This document shows positions 19,447 through 28,363 of a stretch of 56,940 bases of DNA, in pieces (the first letter of the stretch is position 1; each line of letters opens with the position of its first letter). The stretch is from JBCBTD01 sp039818825 (lineage in GTDB: Bacteria; Pseudomonadota; Alphaproteobacteria; Geminicoccales; Geminicoccaceae). The DNA lies in NCBI GenBank assembly GCA_039818825.1, contig JBCBTD010000024.1:1-56940 (forward strand). Reading direction: 5' to 3'. The translations under genes were made by a program, and so were the position numbers. The notes beneath the pieces were generated by a model, which searched no databases, had not been told where the DNA came from, and saw only the letters and a program-made list of their open reading frames with translations.

Positions 19447-20162
19447 CCGGCACGGGTGCGGTCCCGTTGGATGGCCGTCTGCAACGACTGGCCGGTATCG
19501 GGGTGCCGTCGACCAAGCTCGTCGAGGGTGGTGCAGGCACGTTCCCGATCACCGAGCTCGATCAGTGACTGGGCCACCTTCAGCAGGCTTTCGGGCGCGT
19601 AGGGTGCGTCCGCGCCGTAGGCGCGATAGTTGGCGGCGAAGGCCGAGGCCGCTGCCCCGTAGTCGCCGCCGACGAACAACGTTTCGGCCGACCAGTAGGC
19701 CGCCTCCGGCGCCCGCGGGTCGCTCGGGTTGGCGGCGACGAACCGGTCCAGCTCGGCCCGCGCCTCGTTGAATCTGCCGGCGCGCAGCAGGTCCATGCCG
19801 GCATCCATGCCGCCAGCGCTCGGCGTCGTGACCGGCCGGTCGATGGCCGTGCCAGCGCCCGCCGCGGCGCCGCCCAGGGTCGAGCCGGCCGCGGGCAGGC
19901 CGGGATCGCCGGCGCTGCCCGGCGCTGATGGCGCCAAAGCGCCAGACGTCGCGCCACCCCCGAGCGCCTGCTCCAACTGCTGTTGGCGAAAGCGCAGCGC
20001 TTCGACCTCGCCGCGGAGCCGTGCCATTTCCTCCTGGAGTTGCTGCAGTTGCACGGAAAGCTGGGCCGCGTTGGGTGCCTGCGCGACCGCCGACGGGGCG
20101 ACGACCGCGACCGCCAACACGATCATCGCGACGGCGCTGGCCGTACGGTGCAACCTACCCAT
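19437..20162 (-). CDS. cpoB: Cell division coordinator CpoB (YbgF)
   Basis: Periplasmic Tol-associated protein that links outer-membrane constriction to septal murein synthesis. The 241-aa product has a signal peptide (cleavage near AVAQA), a coiled coil at about 40-75 (LQQLQEEMARLRGEVEALRF), a Gly/Ala/Pro linker, then TPR repeats at about 120-235 (LLRAGRFNEARAELDRFVAA). ATG 20162 lies 10 bases after the pal stop; an upstream in-frame start at 20204 would overlap pal and spoil the signal peptide. Confidence 0.95.
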   Translation of the reverse strand: MGRLHRTASAVAMIVLAVAVVAPSAVAQAPNAAQLSVQLQQLQEEMARLRGEVEALRFRQQQLEQALGGGATSGALAPSAPGSAGDPGLPAAGSTLGGAAAGAGTAIDRPVTTPSAGGMDAGMDLLRAGRFNEARAELDRFVAANPSDPRAPEAAYWSAETLFVGGDYGAAASAFAANYRAYGADAPYAPESLLKVAQSLIELGDRERACTTLDELGRRHPDTGQSLQTAIQRDRTRAGCS

Positions 20163-20172
20163 CGTCGTCGGC

Positions 20173-20658
20173 TCAGCTGGTGCCGAGCACGCTGGTGACG
20201 GCACGGCGGTTGGCGGCCCACGACTGCTCGCCGCTGCCGACGCTGGCGGGCCGTTCCTCGCCGTAGGAGACGGTGGTCATCTGGCTGGCCGGCACGCCCA
20301 GGCCGATGAGGTAGGTGCGGACCGCGTTGGCCCGGCGCTCGCCGAGCGCGATGTTGTACTCACGCGTACCGCGCTCGTCGGTGTGGCCCTCGATGGCGAC
20401 ACGGACGTTGGGGTTTTGCTGAAGCCACGCCGCCTGTTGGCGCAACACCGCCTGGCTCTCCGGTCGGACCACCGAGCTGTCGAACGCGAAGTAGACGGTG
20501 TCGCCCGCCGCCGCCTGGAGCGCGGCTTGGCTGCCGGCCAGCGGTCCACTGGCGTTGCCGGCACCGGTGACCGCGCTGTCCAACACGGGTTCTTCCGGGG
20601 TGTTCCGGGCACAGCCCGCGAGCACCAGGATGCAGGCGAGAACGGCCAAGAGGCGCAT
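20173..20658 (-). CDS. pal: Peptidoglycan-associated lipoprotein Pal
   Basis: Outer-membrane lipoprotein that anchors the envelope to peptidoglycan and binds TolB. ATG 20658 gives a lipoprotein signal with lipobox LAGC (Cys at residue 18). The OmpA-like domain contains VYFAFDSSVV, IEGHTDERGTREYN and LGERRANAVRTYL, the diaminopimelate-binding region. At 161 aa it has the normal length. GAAGGA precedes the start. The frame is open further up to 20727 but this would destroy the signal. Confidence 0.97.
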   Translation of the reverse strand: MRLLAVLACILVLAGCARNTPEEPVLDSAVTGAGNASGPLAGSQAALQAAAGDTVYFAFDSSVVRPESQAVLRQQAAWLQQNPNVRVAIEGHTDERGTREYNIALGERRANAVRTYLIGLGVPASQMTTVSYGEERPASVGSGEQSWAANRRAVTSVLGTS

Positions 20659-20723
20659 GGATTGCGATCCTTCGGGTTGATGGGCCCGGCAGCGGGTCGC
20701 CGGGGCAGGGAGGCACGGCGGTG

Positions 20724-22061
20724 TCATCGACGGAGTGGCGACCAGTCGGGGTCGCTGGCGTCGACCGGCGTCGGGAGTTCGCGGATGTTGTAGCCGGTGA
20801 CGTCGATCGTGTTCAGGCGGCTGCGGCCCCGGGACGGGTCGGCTCGCTCGAAGACGATGACGCGCCCGTTGGGCGCGAAGCGTGGCCCTTCATCGAGATA
20901 GCTGCGGGTCAACAAGCGTTCGTCGCCGCCGTCGGGGCGCATCACCCCGACGTGGAAGTCCGCCCCACGCTGGTTGACGTAGGCGATCAGGCCACCGCGC
21001 GGTGACCAAGCCGGGCTGCCATAGCGGCCTTGGCCGAAACTGATCCGGTCGGTGCGGCCGCTGGCGAGATCCATCACGTAGAGCTGCGGGCTGCCGCCGC
21101 GGTCGGAGTTGAAGACCAGCCGCCGCCCGTCCGGCGAGAAGCTGGGCGAGGTGTCGATGCCAGGACCGTTCGTCAGCCGCCGTTGGCCGCGGCTCGCGAG
21201 GTCCACCAGGATCAGATCGGCGTTGCCGTCGCTGGCGATGGTCATCGCCAACTGCCGGCCGTCCGGCGAGAACCGCGGCGAAAACGTCATGCCGGGGAAA
21301 CTGCCGACCACTCGTTCGTTGGTGCCGTCCGCCTGGATCAGCCGCACCTGCGGCTGGGTTGCCGCGTAGGAGAGGAACGCGATCGTCTGCCCGTCTGGTG
21401 CGAAGCGTGGGGTCAGCACCAGGTTGGCGCCGCTGGTCAAGAACCGGTTGTTGGCACCGTCCTGGTCCATGATCGCCAGGCGCTTGACCCGCTGCGTCGC
21501 CGGCCCGGTCTGGCCGACATAGACGATCCGGGTATCGAAATAGCCGGTTTCGCCGGTGATCCGGGCGTAGACGTCATCGGCCACCTTGTGGGCGATCCGC
21601 CGCCAATCCGCGGTGGGCGCCGTGAAGCGCAGGCCCCGCAGTTCGACACCCGACAGCACGTCGAACAGCCGGAACTCGACGACCAACGTGCCCGTATCGG
21701 CGAGGCTCGCCGTGCCCATCACCAGCGCTTCCGCGTTGATCGTGCGCCAATCGGCATAGCGCGGGCCGTTGGCCTGGAGGTCTTCAGGTGTTTGGAGGTA
21801 GGCGGTCGAGGGGATGGTCCTGAACAGGCCCGAGCCGTCGAGATCGGCGGCCACCACCTCGGCGACCTGCACGCCCAGCGCGGCGGCTTCGGGATCGGCG
21901 CTGGCGAACGGACTGACGGCGATCGGCAGGGCGCGGATGGTGCCGCGGTCGATGGTTACCGTGAGCTGCGCCGACGCTTGTGTCGCCATGGCCGCAACCA
22001 TCACCGACCCGGCACCGAGGGCCGTTCGCCGTGTCCAGCCGGGCTGCCCTGCGCGCATCAT
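20724..22061 (-). CDS. tolB: Tol-Pal system beta-propeller protein TolB
   Basis: Periplasmic protein of the Tol-Pal system that binds Pal and TolA. The 445-aa protein has an N-terminal alpha/beta domain and a C-terminal six-bladed propeller of repeated FSPDGRRLVF / APDGQTIAFLS-type blades (about residues 215-440). The signal segment is unusual: WTRRTALGAG followed by a hydrophobic stretch and TQASA, which looks like a twin-arginine signal. Two consecutive ATGs begin the gene (22061, 22058). It starts 3 bases after the stop of the extra lipoprotein gene. Confidence 0.97.
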   Translation of the reverse strand: MMRAGQPGWTRRTALGAGSVMVAAMATQASAQLTVTIDRGTIRALPIAVSPFASADPEAAALGVQVAEVVAADLDGSGLFRTIPSTAYLQTPEDLQANGPRYADWRTINAEALVMGTASLADTGTLVVEFRLFDVLSGVELRGLRFTAPTADWRRIAHKVADDVYARITGETGYFDTRIVYVGQTGPATQRVKRLAIMDQDGANNRFLTSGANLVLTPRFAPDGQTIAFLSYAATQPQVRLIQADGTNERVVGSFPGMTFSPRFSPDGRQLAMTIASDGNADLILVDLASRGQRRLTNGPGIDTSPSFSPDGRRLVFNSDRGGSPQLYVMDLASGRTDRISFGQGRYGSPAWSPRGGLIAYVNQRGADFHVGVMRPDGGDERLLTRSYLDEGPRFAPNGRVIVFERADPSRGRSRLNTIDVTGYNIRELPTPVDASDPDWSPLRR

Positions 22062-22064
22062 GGC

Positions 22065-22589
22065 TCAGGCTGGCGCCGACCGGTAAATGATCGGGAAGAA
22101 TTCCCAGTACTCGTAGTTCGATGCCGCCATACCCTCCAGCGGGCTGCATTCCTGGATGCCACGCAACATCGTCTCGACGACGAAACGATAGTCCGCGTCG
22201 GCCTCGATGCGGTCGGCATTGGCGACCTGGATGCCGCGCAACGTGCCGTCCTGCTCGAACTCGGCGATGGCTTGGATTTCGCCCACCTTGCGGCTTTCGT
22301 CCGCGTCGTAGACGGCCTGGAGGCAGGGGTTGAGCTGGGGTGCCACTTGGTTCACCACCTGCTCCCAGGCTTGCTGCTCGGCCGGGGTCGGGGCGTTGGC
22401 ACCGGCCGCGGCGCCGCCCGAGGGCGCGGTTGCCGGCTGGGCGCCCGTCGACCCGGCAGCTGCCGTCGTGCCCGCACCGCTCGCCGTCGGGGCTGCCGCC
22501 GTCGTCGGCGTCGGGCCGCCCGCAGTTTCACACGCGGCGAGCGCCAGCGTCGCCACGAGAGCCAAGGGAAGGCGAAGGTCCAGAGCCAT
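22065..22589 (-). CDS. Extra Tol-operon lipoprotein with a TolA C-terminal-like domain
   Basis: Not a standard Tol-Pal component. ATG 22589 shares its A with the tolA stop (TGATG), so it is translationally coupled to tolA. The signal ends in the lipobox LAAC (Cys at residue 20). An Ala/Gly/Thr/Pro-rich linker (about 25-75) leads to a compact C-terminal domain. That domain matches the end of TolA in layout: a Cys near its start (LNPC against IGCW), EFEQDGTLRGIQVAN against EFGRDGAVVRTAVEN, and QECSPLEGMAASNYEYWE against ERCTPLRGMPSDLYAQWR. It is probably a tolA-domain duplication moved onto a lipid anchor. The role is unknown. Confidence 0.8.
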   Translation of the reverse strand: MALDLRLPLALVATLALAACETAGGPTPTTAAAPTASGAGTTAAAGSTGAQPATAPSGGAAAGANAPTPAEQQAWEQVVNQVAPQLNPCLQAVYDADESRKVGEIQAIAEFEQDGTLRGIQVANADRIEADADYRFVVETMLRGIQECSPLEGMAASNYEYWEFFPIIYRSAPA

Positions 22590-23710
22590 CAGCCACCTGC
22601 CGTTACTTGAGTCGGATCGAAGACGAGAATCGTCACGCGCCACTGGGCGTAGAGGTCTGAGGGCATGCCGCGCAAGGGGGTGCATCGTTCGATCGCACGT
22701 TGCGCGCTTTCGGCAACCGAGCGGAACACGCGATCGGTGCGCAGGCGTTGGGTGTTCTCGACCGCGGTGCGAACCACCGCACCGTCGCGACCGAACTCGG
22801 TCCGGATCTCGACGGGACCGACTTGGCGCAGGCCCTCGAGGCCGGCCGGAACGCTCCAGCAGCCGATGATCTGGTCGTAGATCAGGCGCCCGAGCTGCGC
22901 GTTGCCGACGTTGGGACCGATCGCTTCGGCGGCTGCGACCTCGCTCTGGCCGGTGCCGGGCCGGGCCTGGTCGGCCGTGACACGCCGGTCGATTCGCTCG
23001 ACGCTTTGCAGCAGGGCATCGAGGGGGTCCTCTTCCTCCTGAGGGCGCTGCAGGGCATCGGGGCTCGGCCGCGGCGCGCCTTCTGGCTGCGGTCGAGCCT
23101 CAGCGGTCACGACCGGCGGCGGTACGTCCGCCGGGCGGAGGCGTGGCGCCAACGACGGTTCGGCGACGGACTCGGCCGGCGGCGGCGGCGCCGGTGCGGT
23201 CGCGGTAGTCTGCGGGTCGGGTACGGTCTCCGCCCGCGCGGGCTCCGGCGGGGCCGGTTCACTGGCGGCCGGCGGCGCGGGTGACGTCGTTGGCGCCGGC
23301 TCCGCCGCTTCCGGCTCTGGCAGCGGGGGAACGGCTTCGGTGGTGGTCGTGTCGGCAGGGCTTGGCTCGGTCGCCGGTTCGGGTGCGGGCGATTCCAGGC
23401 GCGCCGGCTCAGCGGTCGCAGCCGTCTCGGCCGGCGTCTCTGGTGCTGGGGCTGCACCGACGGGTTCGTTGGTGCGTGGCGTGTCCGGCGGCGTCGGATC
23501 GGGCGTTCGCGTCGGCTGTAGCTCGGGCAGCGGTGCCGCTTCGGCAGGGATCTGGGTCAGCGCCAACTCGGCATCTTCCAGCGAGACCACCTCGACCGTC
23601 ACACCGTCGGTGAACGCCAGCTCTTGGCCCATCTCGTGCATGCTGACCAGCAACCAGGCAGCTACGGCGCCATGCACCAGCAGCGAGGCGAGGAGGGCTA
23701 GAGGACTCAT
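22589..23710 (-). CDS. tolA: TolA, energy-transducing envelope-spanning protein
   Basis: Links the TolQR inner-membrane motor to TolB/Pal. The 373-aa protein has one N-terminal membrane span (residues 4-22, with His in LLVHGAVAAWLL), a long Pro/Ala/Glu-rich extended region (about 50-230) in place of the long helical domain of E. coli TolA, and a C-terminal domain (about 265-370) with a conserved Cys pair (IGCWS and IERCTPLRGMP). Starts 18 bases after tolR. The low-complexity middle is typical of alphaproteobacterial TolA. Confidence 0.92.
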   Translation of the reverse strand: MSPLALLASLLVHGAVAAWLLVSMHEMGQELAFTDGVTVEVVSLEDAELALTQIPAEAAPLPELQPTRTPDPTPPDTPRTNEPVGAAPAPETPAETAATAEPARLESPAPEPATEPSPADTTTTEAVPPLPEPEAAEPAPTTSPAPPAASEPAPPEPARAETVPDPQTTATAPAPPPPAESVAEPSLAPRLRPADVPPPVVTAEARPQPEGAPRPSPDALQRPQEEEDPLDALLQSVERIDRRVTADQARPGTGQSEVAAAEAIGPNVGNAQLGRLIYDQIIGCWSVPAGLEGLRQVGPVEIRTEFGRDGAVVRTAVENTQRLRTDRVFRSVAESAQRAIERCTPLRGMPSDLYAQWRVTILVFDPTQVTAGG

Positions 23711-23728
23711 CCGCCGATCGTCCGCACC

Positions 23729-24172
23729 TCAGCCGTCGGCCGCGTCTGAAGGTTGGCTCACCAGGGCGACGCGGCTGAAGCCGGCCGCGTTGATCGCACC
23801 GACCACCTCCATGACCCGGCCGTAGCTGATGCCACGATCGCCCCGCACGAAGATCCGCAGCTCGTCGTTCTCACCGGCGACGGCCCGCAGCTTCGCTGCC
23901 AGCTCAGGCAGATCGACCGCGGCCTCCTGGACGAAGACGGTGCCGTCGGCGCTGACCGTCACCGCCAAGGGGAGATCTTGCGCCGGCAGGCTGTCTGCCT
24001 GGCTTTCGGGCAGATCGACCTGGACCCCGGTGACCAACAGCGGCGCCGTGACCATGAAGACGATCAGCAGCACCAGCATGACGTCGACGAACGGTGTGAC
24101 GTTGATCTCCGACATTTGCCGGCGGCGGCGTCGACCCTGACGCCTGGTGGGTGTGGTGGTGCCGATGGCCAA
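23729..24172 (-). CDS. tolR: TolR, ExbD-family motor subunit
   Basis: Inner-membrane protein that with TolQ harnesses the proton gradient. The 147-aa protein has a basic N-terminus (RRQGRRRRRQ), then the ExbD/TolR signature EINVTPFVDVMLVLLIVFMV with the essential Asp (about residue 30), and a periplasmic domain. TTG 24172 is used as start; there is a 3-base gap to the tolQ stop. Confidence 0.95.
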   Translation of the reverse strand: MAIGTTTPTRRQGRRRRRQMSEINVTPFVDVMLVLLIVFMVTAPLLVTGVQVDLPESQADSLPAQDLPLAVTVSADGTVFVQEAAVDLPELAAKLRAVAGENDELRIFVRGDRGISYGRVMEVVGAINAAGFSRVALVSQPSDAADG

Positions 24173-24175
24173 GGC

Positions 24176-24910
<735 letters not shown>

Positions 24911-24945
24911 CCGCGCACTACCCCCAAAAGCCGACACCCGTCGAC

Positions 24946-24951
24946 ATCATA
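24946..24951 (-). promoter_or_regulatory. Candidate -10 element before tolQ
   Basis: On the minus strand TATGAT lies 35 bases before ATG 24910, in the AT-richer gap between ybgC and tolQ. No convincing -35 box stands at 17 bases. It suggests an internal promoter that lets tolQ onwards be expressed apart from ruv-ybgC. Confidence 0.35.
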
Positions 24952-25013
24952 GCAAGAAAATGACGATGGCCGTTGAACTTGAGCTGAACGTTTGAAGAAA
25001 AACATTCGCTTCG

Positions 25014-25454
25014 TCACGGGGCTTTGACCGACTCTGCCGTCGGCTGCACCCACTCGCGCAGGATCGTCTCCAAAGGCCGCGGCAGGCGTCGCGGTCGCAT
25101 GTCCAGACCGACCACCACCACCATGGTGATGACGGTACACAGCAGCTCGTCCTTCCGCACGATGTGCTGTGTCGCCTGCAGTCGCGCGCCGCCGACTTTG
25201 TCGACCCTCGTGAGGACCTCCAGCGCGTCGTCGAGGAACCCGGCGCGGCGGAAGTCGGCCGCTGCATGTCGAACGGCCAACACCACGCCATGCTCCGACC
25301 GCAGCCGTCGGTGATCCAAGCCGAGCGCGCGCAGAAACTCCGTGCGCGCTCGCTCGCAGAACGCGAGGTACTGGGCATGGTACACCAACCCCGCAGCGTC
25401 GGTATCGTCGTAGTAGACTCGGATGGGCCAACGATGCACCCGGGCCGCGTCCAT
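25014..25454 (-). CDS. ybgC: Tol-Pal-associated acyl-CoA thioesterase YbgC
   Basis: Hot-dog-fold thioesterase of the 4-hydroxybenzoyl-CoA thioesterase family, conserved upstream of tolQ and acting on acyl-CoA or acyl-ACP near phospholipid synthesis. The 146-aa protein shows the catalytic signature VYYDDTDAAGLVYHAQYL with the active-site Asp (about residue 18), then FCERARTEFLRALG. ATG 25454. It starts the tol cluster and lies 120 bases after ruvB. Confidence 0.95.
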   Translation of the reverse strand: MDAARVHRWPIRVYYDDTDAAGLVYHAQYLAFCERARTEFLRALGLDHRRLRSEHGVVLAVRHAAADFRRAGFLDDALEVLTRVDKVGGARLQATQHIVRKDELLCTVITMVVVVGLDMRPRRLPRPLETILREWVQPTAESVKAP

Positions 25455-25574
25455 GGTCAGAGCACTCCTCGATGGCGTCGGCCGTGATCGCTCACGGTGG
25501 TGATGCCGATGGCGCGGATTTGCCGCGGGATGCGTGCCGAAGGCAAGAGGCGGCGAAGGCGCTTGGTGTTCGGC

Positions 25575-26594
25575 TCACACGTCGAAGAGTTCGCCGGTGC
25601 CTCCTGCGGGCGGTTGGCGGTCCAGGTGCGCCCACGCCGTCCTCGTCAGCATTCGCCCGCGCGGCGTGCGTTGCAAGAGGCCCTGTTGCAGCAGATAGGG
25701 CTCGACCACGTCCTCCAGCGTATCGCGCTGCTCCGCGAGCGCTGCCGCCAGGGTTTCCACCCCGACCGGCCCGCCGCCATAGTGCTCGGCGATGGCCAGC
25801 AGATAGCGCCGGTCCAGGCGGTCGAGGCCGCGCTGGTCGACCTCCAGGCGGCGCAGCGCGGCGTCGGCGACCCCGGCGGTGACCTCGCCGACCCCGTCCA
25901 CGGTCGCAAAGTCGCGGACCCGCCTGAGGAGCCGCGTCGCCACCCGCGGTGTGCCGCGGGCGCGCCTGGCGATCTCGTGCGCGCCGTCGCCGGCGAGATC
26001 GAGGCCGAGGATCGCCGCGCCGCGGACCAGGATCGTCTCCAACTCGGCGGTGTCGTAGAAGTCGAGTCGCGTGAGGATCCCGAAGCGGTCGCGGAGCGGC
26101 GTGGTCAACAGACCGGCCCTGGTCGTCGCGCCAACCAGAGTGAACGGCGGCAGATCGATCCGGACCGACCGCGCCGACGGTCCTTCGCCGATCATCAGAT
26201 CGAGCTGGAAGTCCTCCATGGCTGGGTAGAGGATTTCCTCGACCTGCGGGCTGAGGCGATGGATCTCGTCGATGAACAGAACGTCGCGGGGCTGCAGATT
26301 GGTGAGCAGGGCCGCAAGATCGCCTGCACGGACGATGATGGGTCCCGACGTCATGCGGAAGCCCACGCCGAGTTCGGCGGCGACGATCTGCGCCAACGTC
26401 GTTTTGCCGAGCCCTGGTGGCCCCGCCAGCAACAGATGATCGAGGGCCTCGCGGCGGCCGCTCGCCGCTTCGATGAAGACACGCAAGTTCTCGCGTGCCT
26501 GTGCTTGGCCGATGAACTCGTGCAACCGCTGCGGCCGCAGCGAGACGTCGCGGTCGTCGTCCTGCGCGGCGGCGTCGATCACGCGTTCATCCAT
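25575..26594 (-). CDS. ruvB: Holliday junction branch-migration helicase RuvB
   Basis: AAA+ motor that drives branch migration of Holliday junctions with RuvA. The 339-aa protein has Walker A GPPGLGKTTLAQ (about residue 62), Walker B VLFIDEIHRLS (about 112), sensor GATTRAGLL and the C-terminal winged helix ending in RGRMLTRTAWAHL. ATG 26594 is in frame and overlaps the ruvA stop by 8 bases, as expected for a coupled ruvCAB operon; the long upstream extension of the open frame is antisense-like filler. Confidence 0.97.
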   Translation of the reverse strand: MDERVIDAAAQDDDRDVSLRPQRLHEFIGQAQARENLRVFIEAASGRREALDHLLLAGPPGLGKTTLAQIVAAELGVGFRMTSGPIIVRAGDLAALLTNLQPRDVLFIDEIHRLSPQVEEILYPAMEDFQLDLMIGEGPSARSVRIDLPPFTLVGATTRAGLLTTPLRDRFGILTRLDFYDTAELETILVRGAAILGLDLAGDGAHEIARRARGTPRVATRLLRRVRDFATVDGVGEVTAGVADAALRRLEVDQRGLDRLDRRYLLAIAEHYGGGPVGVETLAAALAEQRDTLEDVVEPYLLQQGLLQRTPRGRMLTRTAWAHLDRQPPAGGTGELFDV

Positions 26595-27198
26595 GGCGCT
26601 GCCCGAGAAGCTGCAGAGCGCGGCGGACCACCGCGCCGACGTCCCCCTCGTCGCCGACCTCGCCGATCGCCCGGCCAACGGCATCGAACGCTTCGCTCCG
26701 ACCGTAGCCGAGTTGGACCAGCGCCGAGAGGGCATCGTCGCTCGGTCCCAGCGCGGCGACACCCGCCGTCGCAGGCGCGGATGCTGCCGCAGGAAGGCTG
26801 CCGATCCGCTCCTTCAACTCGGAGAGGATACGTTGCGCGAGACGTGGACCGACGCCCGGTGCGCTAGTGAGCGCGGCGCGATCGCCGCTGACGACTGCCC
26901 GGGTGAATGCCGTTGGGTCGAGCACACCAAGGATCGCCAGCGCCAAACGCGTGCCGACGCCCTGGATCGACTGCAGCAGTCGGAAGAGCCGCTTTTCTGC
27001 GGCGCTCTCGAAGCCGATCAGAGTGATGGCATCGTCGCGGACCAGGGTTTCGACCACCAGGTCCACGCTGCCGCCGGCCGTCGGCAGGTCGCGGAGCAGT
27101 CGCGGCGAGGCCTGGACGAGGTAGCCGACGCCGCCGACGTCGATGACCAGGCTGTCCTCGCCGATCTCCAGCACCTGGCCGCGCAATCGGGCGATCAA
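26587..27198 (-). CDS. ruvA: Holliday junction DNA-binding protein RuvA
   Basis: Tetrameric protein that binds the four-way junction and loads RuvB. From TTG 27198 the protein is 203 aa and begins with the family-typical IARLRGQV. It has the OB-fold domain, the helix-hairpin-helix pair (QGVGTRLALAIL and APGVGPRLAQRIL at about 70-125), a flexible linker, and the C-terminal RuvB-binding domain (LVQLGYGRSEAF). GGAG lies just upstream. TTG overlaps the ruvC stop (TTGA). The frame stays open far upstream only because it runs antisense to nothing and in shadow of ruvC. Confidence 0.95.
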   Translation of the reverse strand: MIARLRGQVLEIGEDSLVIDVGGVGYLVQASPRLLRDLPTAGGSVDLVVETLVRDDAITLIGFESAAEKRLFRLLQSIQGVGTRLALAILGVLDPTAFTRAVVSGDRAALTSAPGVGPRLAQRILSELKERIGSLPAAASAPATAGVAALGPSDDALSALVQLGYGRSEAFDAVGRAIGEVGDEGDVGAVVRRALQLLGQRHG

Positions 27199-27701
27199 CG
27201 TCCGCTCCGCATCGCTGCCGCCACCCGGCCGGCGGTCGCCGCATGATGGGCGTGACAGAGCGCTACGGCCAACGCATCGGCCGCGTCGGCCTCGACGCCG
27301 CCTGAGCCGGGCAGCAGCCGTTGCACCATTGCGGCGACCTGCCCCTTGTCGGCCGAACCGGTGCCGACGACCGACCGCTTGACGGTCTTGGACGCGTACT
27401 CGGCGACCTCCAGGCCAGCATGAGCCGCCGCCAGCAGCACGACGCCACGCGCCTGGCCGAGTTTCAACGACGAGCCGGCGTTGGTGTTGACCACCGTTTC
27501 CTCTACCGCGGCAACGCTGGCGCCGTGACGCTCGAGGACCCCCTGCAAGTCGCGGTAAAGCTGATCGAGGCGAACCGCCAACGCGACGCCGGGCCGGGTG
27601 GAAATCCTGCCGCAAGCGACGAAGCCGAGGCGGTTGCCGACACTGTCGAGGACCCCCCAGCCGGTGTGGGTCAGCCCCGGATCGAGCCCGATCAGGCGCA
27701 A
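27195..27701 (-). CDS. ruvC: Holliday junction resolvase RuvC
   Basis: Endonuclease that resolves Holliday junctions. TTG 27701, with GGAGG 5 bases upstream, gives 168 aa beginning RLIGLDPG, with the first catalytic Asp at residue 6. The remaining acidic residues are in VEETVVNTN and EADAADALAVALCH. The KTVKRSVVGTGSADKGQV block is typical. It overlaps the DUF938 gene end by 10 bases and ruvA by TTGA. Confidence 0.96.
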   Translation of the reverse strand: MRLIGLDPGLTHTGWGVLDSVGNRLGFVACGRISTRPGVALAVRLDQLYRDLQGVLERHGASVAAVEETVVNTNAGSSLKLGQARGVVLLAAAHAGLEVAEYASKTVKRSVVGTGSADKGQVAAMVQRLLPGSGGVEADAADALAVALCHAHHAATAGRVAAAMRSGR

Positions 27702-28360
27702 GACGCGCCCTCCGCAGGCCTCGCGTCGTCGATGAGGGCATACACGATCACGCGGTTGTTCGCTGGCAGGTCGAGCGACGTCACCCGCGCCAATCCCTCG
27801 GTCCGGGCAACCGCGTCGATGTCGGCAAGGTCGCGCACGCCCCATCGCGAGTCTTCGCTGCGAAGCCACGCATCGAAGCTACGGTTGGATTCGGGTTCCA
27901 GCACACCGTTCTCGGCGAACGGACCGTAGAGGATGAGGCGACCGTCCGAGGCGAGCAAGCGGGCCGCCCCTGCCAGCAAGCCGCAGGCCGCCGACCAGGG
28001 TGCGATGTGGATCAGGTTGACGGCGACGATGGCCTGCCACGGTCCGGCGAACTGCCCCGGCCAGGAGCGATCGGTGACGTCCAATCGTCGGGGCGCCGCT
28101 AGGTTCGGCACGCCGGCGGCCTCACTCCAAGCAGCGATGCTCTCCAGTGAGAACGCTTCGGCGTCGGTCGGTTGCAGGTGCCACCCGGGAAACCGCCCGG
28201 CCCAATGGGCGGCGTGTTGGCCGGTGCCGCTCGCGACCTCCAGCACGCGCGCGGCCGGCGGGACCAGTGTCGCGAGCGCCGCCGTCAGCGGCTCACGGTT
28301 GCGCTCGGCGGCCGGCGCCGAACGTCGCGCATCGGCAGCGATCGGTGGCTCGCTGGTCAA
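27692..28360 (-). CDS. DUF938 SAM-dependent methyltransferase-like protein
   Basis: A 222-aa protein of the DUF938 family. The N-terminus has RRSAPAAERNREPL, and the SAM-binding motif I reads VLEVASGTGQHAAHWAG (about residue 40). NLIHIAPW and GRLILYGPFAENG follow. The reaction is unknown. TTG 28360 follows the yebC stop by 3 bases; the Shine-Dalgarno is weak. It lies inside the yebC-ruvCAB run and overlaps ruvC, so it is probably part of that transcript. Confidence 0.88.
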   Translation of the reverse strand: MTSEPPIAADARRSAPAAERNREPLTAALATLVPPAARVLEVASGTGQHAAHWAGRFPGWHLQPTDAEAFSLESIAAWSEAAGVPNLAAPRRLDVTDRSWPGQFAGPWQAIVAVNLIHIAPWSAACGLLAGAARLLASDGRLILYGPFAENGVLEPESNRSFDAWLRSEDSRWGVRDLADIDAVARTEGLARVTSLDLPANNRVIVYALIDDARPAEGASCA

Positions 28361-28363
28361 CGC

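Noticed and set aside
21030..22610. Plus-strand open frame of 526 codons
   Set aside because: Antisense to tolB and the extra lipoprotein, with long His/Arg/Gly stretches and no motif.
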